Program-made: the position numbers and the translations under genes
Shown: positions 1 through 7,571 of the stretch, one piece after another
Numbering within the stretch: the first letter of the stretch is position 1
Layout: the number at the start of each line of letters is the position of its first letter
Source: Vulcanimicrobiota bacterium
GTDB lineage: Bacteria; Vulcanimicrobiota; Vulcanimicrobiia; Vulcanimicrobiales; Vulcanimicrobiaceae
Direction: 5' to 3'
Assembly (NCBI GenBank): GCA_013043945.1
Contig: JABEUW010000167.1
Span: 1-21,498 of the forward strand
Length of the DNA stretch: 21,498 bases
The notes under the pieces: model-generated
Told to the model about the DNA's origin: nothing
What the model saw: the letters and a program-made list of their open reading frames with translations, nothing else
The model's database searches: none

Positions 1-62
1 CTACTCGGGGTGACAGAGATGCGCTACTCGGGATGACACCGCGATTGCTGCTCGGAATGAAG
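1..62. repeat. Three degenerate 23-24 bp tandem repeats at the left edge
   Basis: Units start near 1, 24 and 48. They share a core CTACTCGGGRTGACA, seen at 1-15 (G variant) and 24-38 (A variant), with a decayed copy CTGCTCGGAATGA at 48-60. The array probably continues to the left of the window. It ends at the ribosome binding site of the following gene. It is too short and too variable for a CRISPR and looks like an intergenic tandem repeat. On the minus strand the core reads as codons ending Cys-His-Pro-Glu, which creates false ORF starts there. Confidence 0.6.
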
Positions 63-67
63 GCGGC

Positions 68-892
68 GTGAAGCTCGCGCTCTGCGTACCGTCGCGCACG
101 GAACTACCGGAAGCGTTCCACGAGATGATCGCGCAGCATCTCGGCGACGTTGCATGCACGCTCTTCTCGGTGGTCGGCGAACCGGTCGTCGAAGCCCGCA
201 ACGAACTCGCGGCGCGCGCGCTCGCGAGCGGCGCCGAATTGGCGCTCTGGCTCGACGACGACGCCTACCCCGAAGCCGGCAGCATCGAGCGGCTCCTCGC
301 AACGATGCGCGCACAACCTGCCATCGATATGCTCGCGGCGTTCGCCTGCGATCGTCGGCCGTTCTGTTCGCCCAATGCGTTCCGCCTTCACGGCGAGCGC
401 TACGTCGCGCTCGCCGAGCGAAACACGCCGGCACCGTTCGCGATCCCCGAATGGGCGCCGCGCTACAGCATCGGCGACGTCGTTCCCGTCGACGCCTGCG
501 CGTTCCACTGCGTGCTGATGCGCACCACGCTCCTCGAACGGCTCGGCGCCGATCCCTTCGTTCTGCCGCGAGACGCACGCTACGGCGAAGATTTCGAATT
601 CTGTCGCCGCGCGCGCGCCGTCGGCGCGAGTCTCGCCGTCGATACCGGTGCGCCGGTCGCGCACCTCGAGCCGGAGAGCGGGCTCGCCTTCCTGCCGTAC
701 AAGCCGCCGGGGCGGATCGTCGAGCGACGTTTTTTCGCCATTCCCGATACGCGAAGCGCTGCCGAGATCGCGGCTCCGTGGCGCGACCGCGATACCCGCG
801 CCGATCGCTCCTACGGTGGGGCACTCGATGGGATATTTCGCGCGGCGCACGCGCGGCGCACGCGCGGCGCAGGCAAGCCTAACATCCAGTAG
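68..892 (+). CDS. GT-A-like glycosyltransferase family protein
   Basis: 274 aa, GTG start, with GAAGG (59-63) five bases upstream; an ATG at 57 hits a stop after four codons. The N-terminus (KLALCVPSR) is a Rossmann-like first strand. A strand ending LWLDDDAYPE puts three Asp at residues 63-65, where GT-A enzymes hold the DXD motif that binds metal and nucleotide sugar. Downstream, RYGEDFEFCRRAR (ED at 174-175) resembles the acceptor/catalytic ED motif of GT2-like enzymes, and VAHL (H199) resembles their late metal-binding His. It therefore probably transfers a sugar from a nucleotide sugar in the cytoplasm; donor and acceptor cannot be told. There is no membrane segment. The C-terminal tail after about residue 235 is low-complexity, Arg-rich and encoded by an 11-bp tandem repeat, so it may not be ancestral. 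The next gene follows after 49 bp but is unrelated. Confidence 0.75.
   Translation: MKLALCVPSRTELPEAFHEMIAQHLGDVACTLFSVVGEPVVEARNELAARALASGAELALWLDDDAYPEAGSIERLLATMRAQPAIDMLAAFACDRRPFCSPNAFRLHGERYVALAERNTPAPFAIPEWAPRYSIGDVVPVDACAFHCVLMRTTLLERLGADPFVLPRDARYGEDFEFCRRARAVGASLAVDTGAPVAHLEPESGLAFLPYKPPGRIVERRFFAIPDTRSAAEIAAPWRDRDTRADRSYGGALDGIFRAAHARRTRGAGKPNIQ
840..872. repeat. 11-bp tandem repeat x3 in the 3' end of the glycosyltransferase gene
   Basis: The unit GCGCGGCGCAC occurs at 840-850, 851-861 and 862-872, the last with a final G instead of C. Eleven is not a multiple of three, so each unit is read in a different frame. Gain or loss of one unit would change the reading frame of the last residues. 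Confidence 0.8.
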
Positions 893-941
893 GGGAGCGC
901 CTCGAAAGGACGAAGATTCTCGGACCCGGGGAGGACGTTCA

Positions 942-3173
942 ATGCGCTCTGCGTTCGTGCTACTATTTCTTGTCGCTGTTACGGCGCTCGCCGGCTGCGG
1001 CGGCGGCGGCACAAGCACGTCGCTGCCACCGGCCAACAGCCCAAGCAGCGGCAGCACGCACCCGAGCGCCGCGATGACCTTCCGCTTCCCCGCTCCCTCC
1101 ACCGCGAGCAACGCGCGCTCGCCGAAATACCTCTCGCCGAACACCACCTCCGTCACCATCACCATCACCGCCGTCAACGGCGTGCCGCCAAGCCCGGCGA
1201 TCCCACCGACGACGATCGCCGTCGCGCCGGGGCAGGGCAGTTGCACCGCCGTCGTGAGCGGCGGCTTCAGTTGCACCGCGACCGTCGGCGCGGTCGCTGG
1301 GAACGATACCTTCCTCATTCAAGCGTACGACAGCAGCGGTACCCTGCTCTCATCGGGCAGCCTCACCGTCGCGGTGAACCCGACCGGCACCACGACGGTC
1401 GCAACACCGCTCGTACTCGGCGGAGTCACCACGGCGGCGAGCATCGCGACCCCCGCCCCCGGCGTGCAGGCCGATGGGTCGGCATTTAACGCGACGCAGA
1501 GCACGTGGATTCCGCCGGTCGACGGCACCGCGCGCACGCTGACGATCGTTATCAGCGCCGCCGATGCATCCGGAAGCACGATCGTGGGCCCGCTCGCGTC
1601 ACCGATTCCTATCACGCTCACCGATCCCAGCAGCGGCACGCTCTCGTTTTCCGCAACTCCGAGCGCCAACGCGAGCGGTGCGAACGTGACCGCGGTTCCC
1701 ACCACCGTCACGTTGCACTATAGCGGCGCATCCTTTTACGGTGTCGGCACGCCGACTTCTGGAATGCTGAAAATCGGCAGCGGAAGCGGCGCGACGACCA
1801 TTGCGATCGCACCGCTGCAGGTCGCGACCTCGATAACGCTTGCGAACGCAACCGTTGGGGTTCCCTTTACCGTCACCGCAACCGAAGCAGGTGTCTCCGG
1901 AGCGAATTTCGCCTCGACCGCGGCATCGGGCGGCGGCACGCTGGAGGCGGCATGCGCGCCGGCAACACCGCCGACCGCGGGTGCGACGAGCCTCACGTGC
2001 AACGCTACCTCGGGAACGGTCGTTTTCGACGTCGCACCATCGGGGCTCGGCACCGGCGGCTCGCTCGCGATCTCCGATGCGAACGGTGTCAACATCAAGC
2101 AGTCCTTCGACGTGACGCCGCAGAGCGGCGGCGGCATTACCGTTCCGCCGCACACCGTCGCCGAGTACACCGTCTTCGCAACCCCACCGCCGCCGGCACC
2201 TTCACCGAACATCAATATGTTGCTGGGATTGAGCGCCGGCCCGAACGGCAAGCATATGTATTTCACCGAAGGCGCGATCGGCAACATAGGAAGTTTCGCG
2301 CCGAGCACTTGCATTCCGGGAAATGCAACGAGTTGCGGAATCGTGTCGTCGAGCATCACCGGTTACAGTAGCCCCTACCCGCTCTATATCACCGCAGCGA
2401 ACGGAGCGCTGATGTTCGATGACGACAATTCGAACGCCGTATATAGCACTTCGTGCTCGGGCGGGTCGTGCACGGCGACGCAGGTCGGGGCGACACTCGC
2501 GCAACCCGGCCCCTTCGTTGCGAGCTCGTTCGGCCTCATAAACTTCGAGGTTGGGGGAACCCCGCAAATTCTGCAACCGATCGGCTCGACGTGGAACGCC
2601 TTAAATGGGGTGTTCTCAAATCTCTCGCAAGCGACCATCGGTTTCTCGGGCGAACCGACGGCGACGGGCACGCTCGGCGGCACGGGAGACCCCGGGCTCG
2701 AATCCGTCCTTCCTCCCAGCGGGGGATCGCTCGTGCTACCGACCGATTTCAAAAACCTCACCTACTGCACGAACACCTCGCAACATTCCACCGATACCGG
2801 CACGATCGCCCTCGACGGGCTCGCACTCGGTAGCGACGGAAACCTCTGGGTCGTAGAGGCCGATCGCCGATACATCGCCGCGATTTCGTCGGGTAACTGC
2901 ATCCTCGGCGAATATCCCCTCCCAGCGATCGCGGGAACGCCGCTCACCTTTTTGGTCGAGCACTATGCGGCAATTGCCGGCCCCGACGGAAATCTCTGGG
3001 TCACCGACCCGGCGAATAACTCGATCGATCGCGTGACGACGTCGGGTGCGGCGACCGCGTTCGCAATTCCAACGGCGGCCGCCAATCCATTCGACATCAT
3101 CGTCGGCCCCGACGGCAATCTCTGGTTTACCGAAGCATCTACGCTCAAGATCGGCGAGGTGGTCCTGCAATGA
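942..3173 (+). CDS. Class A lipoprotein A1: two beta-sandwich-like domains plus GPDGNLW beta-propeller
   Basis: 743 aa. The start is the ATG at 942, after GGGGAGG (928-934); the frame is open further upstream, but only this start gives a signal peptide. Residues 1-19 end in ALAG-C19, a lipobox, followed by GGGG and a Ser/Pro linker. FRFPAP leads into R59-S-P-K-Y63. A first beta domain carries C101 and C111 in the segment CTAVVSGGFSC, then GNDTFLIQAYD. A second begins near residue 190 with DASGSTIVGP at D208. A Cys-containing third segment (about 300-400) precedes a C-terminal propeller (about 420-743) with blade motifs SDGNLWV, GPDGNLWVTD (near 680) and GPDGNLWFTE (near 722). These blades resemble streptogramin (virginiamycin B) lyase, SMP-30 and NHL propellers, but I cannot assign a catalytic residue. 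It is probably exported and lipid-anchored. The stop overlaps the start of B1 (ATGA), so the pair is likely translationally coupled. Function unknown. Confidence 0.8.
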   Translation: MRSAFVLLFLVAVTALAGCGGGGTSTSLPPANSPSSGSTHPSAAMTFRFPAPSTASNARSPKYLSPNTTSVTITITAVNGVPPSPAIPPTTIAVAPGQGSCTAVVSGGFSCTATVGAVAGNDTFLIQAYDSSGTLLSSGSLTVAVNPTGTTTVATPLVLGGVTTAASIATPAPGVQADGSAFNATQSTWIPPVDGTARTLTIVISAADASGSTIVGPLASPIPITLTDPSSGTLSFSATPSANASGANVTAVPTTVTLHYSGASFYGVGTPTSGMLKIGSGSGATTIAIAPLQVATSITLANATVGVPFTVTATEAGVSGANFASTAASGGGTLEAACAPATPPTAGATSLTCNATSGTVVFDVAPSGLGTGGSLAISDANGVNIKQSFDVTPQSGGGITVPPHTVAEYTVFATPPPPAPSPNINMLLGLSAGPNGKHMYFTEGAIGNIGSFAPSTCIPGNATSCGIVSSSITGYSSPYPLYITAANGALMFDDDNSNAVYSTSCSGGSCTATQVGATLAQPGPFVASSFGLINFEVGGTPQILQPIGSTWNALNGVFSNLSQATIGFSGEPTATGTLGGTGDPGLESVLPPSGGSLVLPTDFKNLTYCTNTSQHSTDTGTIALDGLALGSDGNLWVVEADRRYIAAISSGNCILGEYPLPAIAGTPLTFLVEHYAAIAGPDGNLWVTDPANNSIDRVTTSGAATAFAIPTAAANPFDIIVGPDGNLWFTEASTLKIGEVVLQ

Positions 3174-5059
3174 GACGGATTCGACGCAACATTCTCATAC
3201 ATCTCACATCGCTTCGCCGCGAACTCGCGGCATCGGGGCTCGCATTCGCGCTGCTCGCCGGTTGCGGCGGCGGTGCGGGAGCGGGCATGCCGTCGCATGC
3301 GTTACCGAGCGTCGGCGGGAACGGCACGCTCTCGCTTTCGTTGCACGTGCCGAGTCCGTCGCTGCAAGCGAACCGTCGCTCGCCGAAATACGTTTCTCCT
3401 GACACGCAATACATCGGCATCAGCTATCTCTCCGGAGCGAATCAAACATTCACGCAGTCGCAACTCGATGCGCCGCAGGTAAATTTCGCCGTCTCGTCGC
3501 CGACGGTCTGCGCGCTACAGAGCAACGGCTACCGATTCTGTTCGGTCGCAGTCTCGCTCGCACCGGGCACCTACACCGTCGGAATTACCACGTGGGCTGC
3601 ACCGCCGACGCCGAGCACGTTCGCTACAACAAGCGAACTTTCGCAGACGACGCTCCCGAGCGAGGTCGTCACCTCGGGGATATCGGCGAATCTCGGAAGC
3701 GCTGCATCGATAAACGCATCCCTCGACGCCATTCCCGCCGGACTCGCCGTGACGCCACTGCCCTCGCAAACGCACGTTATATCCTCCGGCACGACCTACG
3801 GTATCATCGGCATGTCGCCGATCGATTTTCTCGTCGAACCGATCGATGCGGCCGGCAATATCATTATCGGCCAGGGAGCTCCAAGCGTCTCGCTCGCACC
3901 CGATAGCGCGCACGACACGACCGTAACTCCGAATACCGGCAATGCAAACGAGTTCTCCGTACAAGTCGTCGCTTGGAATAGTTCGCCGCTCTCGCTAACC
4001 GCGACGGCAACACCACCGAGTGGTTCGGGGCTCGGCCCAAGCAGCGCCATTCTTTCGATCCAACCAGTGCAGGAGTGGTGGGGAAGCTATGCATATGCCG
4101 GCCCGCTTGCCGGACTCGCGGGCTTCGCGCTACAGCCGACATCGGGCGCAGCGCCATTCACGCCGCCCTTTACCGGGACCGGAACCGGCAGGCTCTCGAC
4201 GCCGGAAGATTCCCTCGTTGGTAACCTCTCTTCGCTGGACTATCGCGCATCGACGGTCGACGCATCGGGCAATATCTGGGTCGCCGACAATGTGACAAAT
4301 CAGGTCATCGAGTACGGTGCTCCGACGGGAAGCCAAGGGCTCGTTCCCTCGGGAACGCAGCTTGCCGCGAGCCCGCCCATAGCCGGTGCCTCGGGAATCG
4401 ATCTCTCCGCGGATTCCGCAGGGAATATTTGGTTGTACGATTCGTACACCGGTTATCTTGAGGAGTACTCCGCTGCGACCGGTGCGCAAGAGCACAGCAT
4501 CCCGGTATCGAGCGTTTTCGTCGCGCCCACTCTTTCGACGATCTCCGATATCGAAGCGGTAAGTAATGGGCCGCTCGCGGGTGATCTCCTCATCGTCGGG
4601 ACGCCGCACGGATCGCCGTATAGCTCGCTCTATGCCGTCAACAGCCCATTTGCATCGCCGACGGTGACTACACTGTTCGCCGGCACGAGCTCGGCCTCGG
4701 TGCAAGAGGTCGCGGTCACGCCCGCGGGCACGCTCGCGTGGATGACGATCGTGAACACCACCTCCTTTACCAGTAACCTCACCGCCGCGAACGTGCTTTC
4801 AGCGACCTCACTTGGCCCGACGCTTGGGTCGCTCTCCGCAGCAAATTCCTGTCTCGGCATTAGTAGCGGCGCGTTAATGGGCTTCAGCAGCGCGCAATCG
4901 CTCGCGGCTGCCGCGGATGGCTCGGTCTGGGTTGCTCCCGCCCCGGCAAGCTACGGCACCGCTTGCAATTATGCGCTTTCCGGGACCACGGTAAGCTTTA
5001 CCGGCGGATTCGTGCGCGATGCCTCCGACGGCGCAATCGGCATCACGATAACACCGTAG
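3170..5059 (+). CDS. Class B lipoprotein B1: beta domains plus propeller, coupled to A1
   Basis: 629 aa, ATG start overlapping the A1 stop by 4 bp. A long basic N-region (several Arg before residue 18) leads to a hydrophobic stretch and lipobox LLAG-C32, then GGGAGAG. LHVPSPS precedes R70-S-P-K-Y74. The Cys pair is C114/C124 (CALQSNGYRFC), followed by LAPGTYTVGITTW. The second beta domain has IDAAGNIIIGQGAP (D226). A QEWW motif (4070-4081, residue 301) marks the join to a propeller-like C-terminal half with SGNIWVADN, AGNIWLYDS and DGSVWVAP blades. The protein ends ITITP, like the other class B proteins. Blade motifs are more degenerate than in class A. No catalytic motif is recognised; it is probably a surface or periplasmic lipid-anchored protein. 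A strong stem-loop begins right after the stop. Confidence 0.78.
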   Translation: MRRIRRNILIHLTSLRRELAASGLAFALLAGCGGGAGAGMPSHALPSVGGNGTLSLSLHVPSPSLQANRRSPKYVSPDTQYIGISYLSGANQTFTQSQLDAPQVNFAVSSPTVCALQSNGYRFCSVAVSLAPGTYTVGITTWAAPPTPSTFATTSELSQTTLPSEVVTSGISANLGSAASINASLDAIPAGLAVTPLPSQTHVISSGTTYGIIGMSPIDFLVEPIDAAGNIIIGQGAPSVSLAPDSAHDTTVTPNTGNANEFSVQVVAWNSSPLSLTATATPPSGSGLGPSSAILSIQPVQEWWGSYAYAGPLAGLAGFALQPTSGAAPFTPPFTGTGTGRLSTPEDSLVGNLSSLDYRASTVDASGNIWVADNVTNQVIEYGAPTGSQGLVPSGTQLAASPPIAGASGIDLSADSAGNIWLYDSYTGYLEEYSAATGAQEHSIPVSSVFVAPTLSTISDIEAVSNGPLAGDLLIVGTPHGSPYSSLYAVNSPFASPTVTTLFAGTSSASVQEVAVTPAGTLAWMTIVNTTSFTSNLTAANVLSATSLGPTLGSLSAANSCLGISSGALMGFSSAQSLAAAADGSVWVAPAPASYGTACNYALSGTTVSFTGGFVRDASDGAIGITITP

Positions 5060-5107
5060 CCGTTTGCGTCGCAGGAACTCGCGCGCCTACGACGCAAACG
5101 GTCTTTT
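5060..5107 (+). terminator. Rho-independent-like terminator after the A1-B1 module
   Basis: CCGTTTGCGTCG (5060-5071) and CGACGCAAACGG (5090-5101) are perfect 12-bp inverted repeats. Inside them, after one C-A mismatch, AGG (5073-5075) can pair with CCT (5086-5088), leaving a 10-base loop. A short T-rich tail TCTTTT (5102-5107) follows. The hairpin starts one base after the B1 stop and ends 37 bases before the A2 start. The T-tract is short, so termination may be partial. Confidence 0.65.
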
Positions 5108-5138
5108 CGCCGTACCGAAGAATCGCGTGAGGTTATGC

Positions 5139-7559
5139 ATGCTCCGAGCAGTTAGCTTTTCCGTTTCCGCCCTCGCCCTCGTTCTTGCGTTCGCAGGATG
5201 CGGCGGCGGTGGCGCATCGAGCGCGATGCCGCCGAGTTCCGGGGGCGGTGCATCGCTCGGGCGGAGCAACGCCGCGATGACCTTCCATTTTCCGCCGCCC
5301 TCATCGACAGCGAGCGGCGCGCGCTCCCCGCGCTATCTTTCGGCGGACACGAAATCGGTCGTTATTACGATTACCGCCGTGAACGGAACCCCGCCGAGCC
5401 CGGCGATTCCACCGACGACGCTCGCCGTCGCCCCGGGGCAAGGAACGTGCACGGCGCTTACCGCGCAAGGCTTCAGTTGCACCGCGACGGTCGGGGCGGT
5501 CGGGGGGAACGATACGTTCCTCATTCAAGCGTATGGCGGAGCGAACGGCACCGGAAGCTTGCTCTCTTCCGGCAGCGTAACCGTTGCGGTCGCATCGAGC
5601 GGCACCACGACCGTCGCGACGCAGCTCGTTCTTAGCGGGAATGCAACCTCGTTCGTCGTCGCCTCACCGAGCCCGAACCCCGCAATCGGCGTCGCCGTCT
5701 CCGGCAGCGGCGTTACGCTCTATCCCATCGCCGATGGCGCGCCGCACGGCATCACCGTCACCGTTGCCATGTTCGACGCGAGTAACAGCGAGATCGTCGG
5801 CCCGATCGCATCGCCGATTCCGGTCGCCGTTTCCGGCAGCGGGATATCGCTGACATCGAGTGCCTTCGCGAGCGGCACGACCGATATCGTGCAATCCCCC
5901 GCGCAGATCACCGCGACGCTCACCGCGAGTTACACCGGGCAACCCGGCGGCACGATAACTCCGAGCGGAGCCGGGAGCATCACCATCGGGGTCGGCGGCG
6001 TTGCCGGCACCGTGAACGTCGTGCCGTTCGTCGTCGCTACCGCCTCACCGGGGCCGGCGAATCTCGTCGCCGGCGGCTTTCCGCAAGCGCTACAACTCCA
6101 AGAGGCCGGAGCAACGAGTTTCACGATCGCCGGCATCGGCACCACGACGCCGGCAACGATCGCGGGACCACCCTCCACCTGCACGGCGAATGGTTCGACG
6201 CTCACGTGTACTGCGACGAACGGCGTCGTCAGCGGGCTGACGCTCGTGCCGAATGCGACAATCTCCGGCTCGACGAACTTCACCATCGGCGACGGGCATG
6301 GCGCGAACTTTAACCTCGCGGCCTCGGTCGCGGGGCAAGCGGGTGGAACGCCCACCTTCCCGACGAGCTACGCCGTAACGCAAATCGCGGTGACCCCGCC
6401 GCCGGGTAGTTTTTCGGCGACGAAACTCGGTGGGATCGCGCTTGGCCCCGACGGGCAGACGCTCTATACGCTCGCGGTCTCCTCGCCGGGACCAACCGAC
6501 GCCGTCAATCTGCTCGCGATTACCTCGAACGGCTGCTCCAGCGCCGGTTGCGCGCCGACGCTCGCGGCATATCCGCAGCCAACTCCCGAGCCGACGGCGG
6601 TTCCGGCCACCAACGGCTTCCTCAATCCGAACCCTGGCTTCATCGCGCTCGGCGGCGACGGGAACCTCTGGGTCGCCGATACCAAGACCGACGCGCTTAC
6701 CGCGATCGGCCTCCCCTGCAACGCAACGACAGCTCCACCGTGCGTTCTCGCACAAGGCTCGCCGACGACATTCACCATGCCGGGATCCGGAGCACCCTAC
6801 AACGCCATCCTCGGCGCGAGCGGCAGCACGATCGTAGCAACGAACGATTCGAACGCGACGGACTTGGCCGGGCTGCTCACGGCATCGACCTATGCGGGCT
6901 TCCCTCCCTTCGGGCTCAATCTCTTTCCGCCGAGCGGCGGCCCGGTCGGCCCGGTGACGGGGCTCGCAGCAGCTGCGGCGCCGAGTTCCGTCGCTTCTTA
7001 CGGCGCAACCGATGTTTACGCCCCGGCCGGCTCGCTGCTCGATGCGCTCGCTCCTGCGGCCTATCAGGTGGTCGCGTCGTACGAACTGGGGAGCGGCACT
7101 GCTCCAACGGGCACGAAGACCATCAGCGCATGCGCGACCGGCGGAGTGACGATCTCCGGCACGATCGCGCAGACCGGCGCAATTGCGACCGACGCGCAAG
7201 GAAATCTCTGGCTCTCTGCGCTCACCAACGGCAGCGCGACTCCGGCGAACTCGCAGGTTTTCGTCGAGATCGCCCCGCTCTCGAGCGGGCTCTGCGGGAA
7301 AGCGATCGTTCCGGTGCCGACGACGGCGCTCGCATCGCAGATCGTGTTGGGCCCCGACGGCAACCTCTGGTATATCGTCCCCGGCGTTGCGCATATCTAT
7401 CGCCTCGCGCCGACGCTGCTCGGTACGGCAACCCCTGCAGTCAGCGCATTCCCGCAGACGTCGCTGAACGGTACCCCGATCGAACTCGCGCCCGGCGGCG
7501 ACGGCAACATTTGGTTCACTGAGACCGGCGGCACGCTCGGTGCGCTGGAATTGCACTAG
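5139..7559 (+). CDS. Class A lipoprotein A2: beta domains plus GPDGNLW beta-propeller
   Basis: 806 aa. I choose the ATG at 5139, preceded by GTGAGGT (5127-5133), over a TTG at 5064 in the same frame that lies inside the terminator stem. The signal peptide ends LAFAG-C21, followed by GGGG. FHFPPPS leads into R62-S-P-R-Y66. C104/C114 (CTALTAQGFSC) are followed by GNDTFLIQAYG. The second domain carries DASNSEIVGP (D213), and a further Cys-containing domain lies near residues 320-430. The propeller (about 430-806) shows GPDGQ, GGDGNLWVAD, AQGNLWLSA, GPDGNLWYIV and GGDGNIWFTE blades. Residues about 79-132 are very like A1, and the DNA there aligns without gaps, so the two genes are recent duplicates or have exchanged sequence. 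Lipid-anchored, exported; function unknown. B2 starts 12 bp downstream. Confidence 0.8.
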   Translation: MLRAVSFSVSALALVLAFAGCGGGGASSAMPPSSGGGASLGRSNAAMTFHFPPPSSTASGARSPRYLSADTKSVVITITAVNGTPPSPAIPPTTLAVAPGQGTCTALTAQGFSCTATVGAVGGNDTFLIQAYGGANGTGSLLSSGSVTVAVASSGTTTVATQLVLSGNATSFVVASPSPNPAIGVAVSGSGVTLYPIADGAPHGITVTVAMFDASNSEIVGPIASPIPVAVSGSGISLTSSAFASGTTDIVQSPAQITATLTASYTGQPGGTITPSGAGSITIGVGGVAGTVNVVPFVVATASPGPANLVAGGFPQALQLQEAGATSFTIAGIGTTTPATIAGPPSTCTANGSTLTCTATNGVVSGLTLVPNATISGSTNFTIGDGHGANFNLAASVAGQAGGTPTFPTSYAVTQIAVTPPPGSFSATKLGGIALGPDGQTLYTLAVSSPGPTDAVNLLAITSNGCSSAGCAPTLAAYPQPTPEPTAVPATNGFLNPNPGFIALGGDGNLWVADTKTDALTAIGLPCNATTAPPCVLAQGSPTTFTMPGSGAPYNAILGASGSTIVATNDSNATDLAGLLTASTYAGFPPFGLNLFPPSGGPVGPVTGLAAAAAPSSVASYGATDVYAPAGSLLDALAPAAYQVVASYELGSGTAPTGTKTISACATGGVTISGTIAQTGAIATDAQGNLWLSALTNGSATPANSQVFVEIAPLSSGLCGKAIVPVPTTALASQIVLGPDGNLWYIVPGVAHIYRLAPTLLGTATPAVSAFPQTSLNGTPIELAPGGDGNIWFTETGGTLGALELH

Positions 7560-7571
7560 GAGATCGCGACG

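Noticed and set aside
648..941. Upstream extension of A1 into the glycosyltransferase gene
   Set aside because: The frame is open there only by chance. The ATG at 942 has a GGGGAGG site and begins a clean lipoprotein signal peptide; the extension would bury it about 98 residues inside.
104..1318. 404-codon open frame on the minus strand across the glycosyltransferase and the start of A1
   Set aside because: It spans two well-supported plus-strand genes, has no ribosome binding site, starts inside the glycosyltransferase/A1 region and is composed of GC-driven Arg/Ala/Glu/Val runs. It is an antisense shadow.
2160..3173. Virginiamycin B lyase (streptogramin resistance) as the function of A1-A3
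   Set aside because: The GPDGNLW blades are shared by many propellers. These proteins are large exported lipoproteins with extra beta domains, and I could not place the lyase catalytic His and Glu, so a resistance function is not supported.
5064..5138. TTG start for A2 giving 25 extra residues
   Set aside because: The TTG lies in the terminator stem, there is no ribosome binding site, and the extra Arg-rich residues precede a complete signal peptide that starts at the ATG at 5139.
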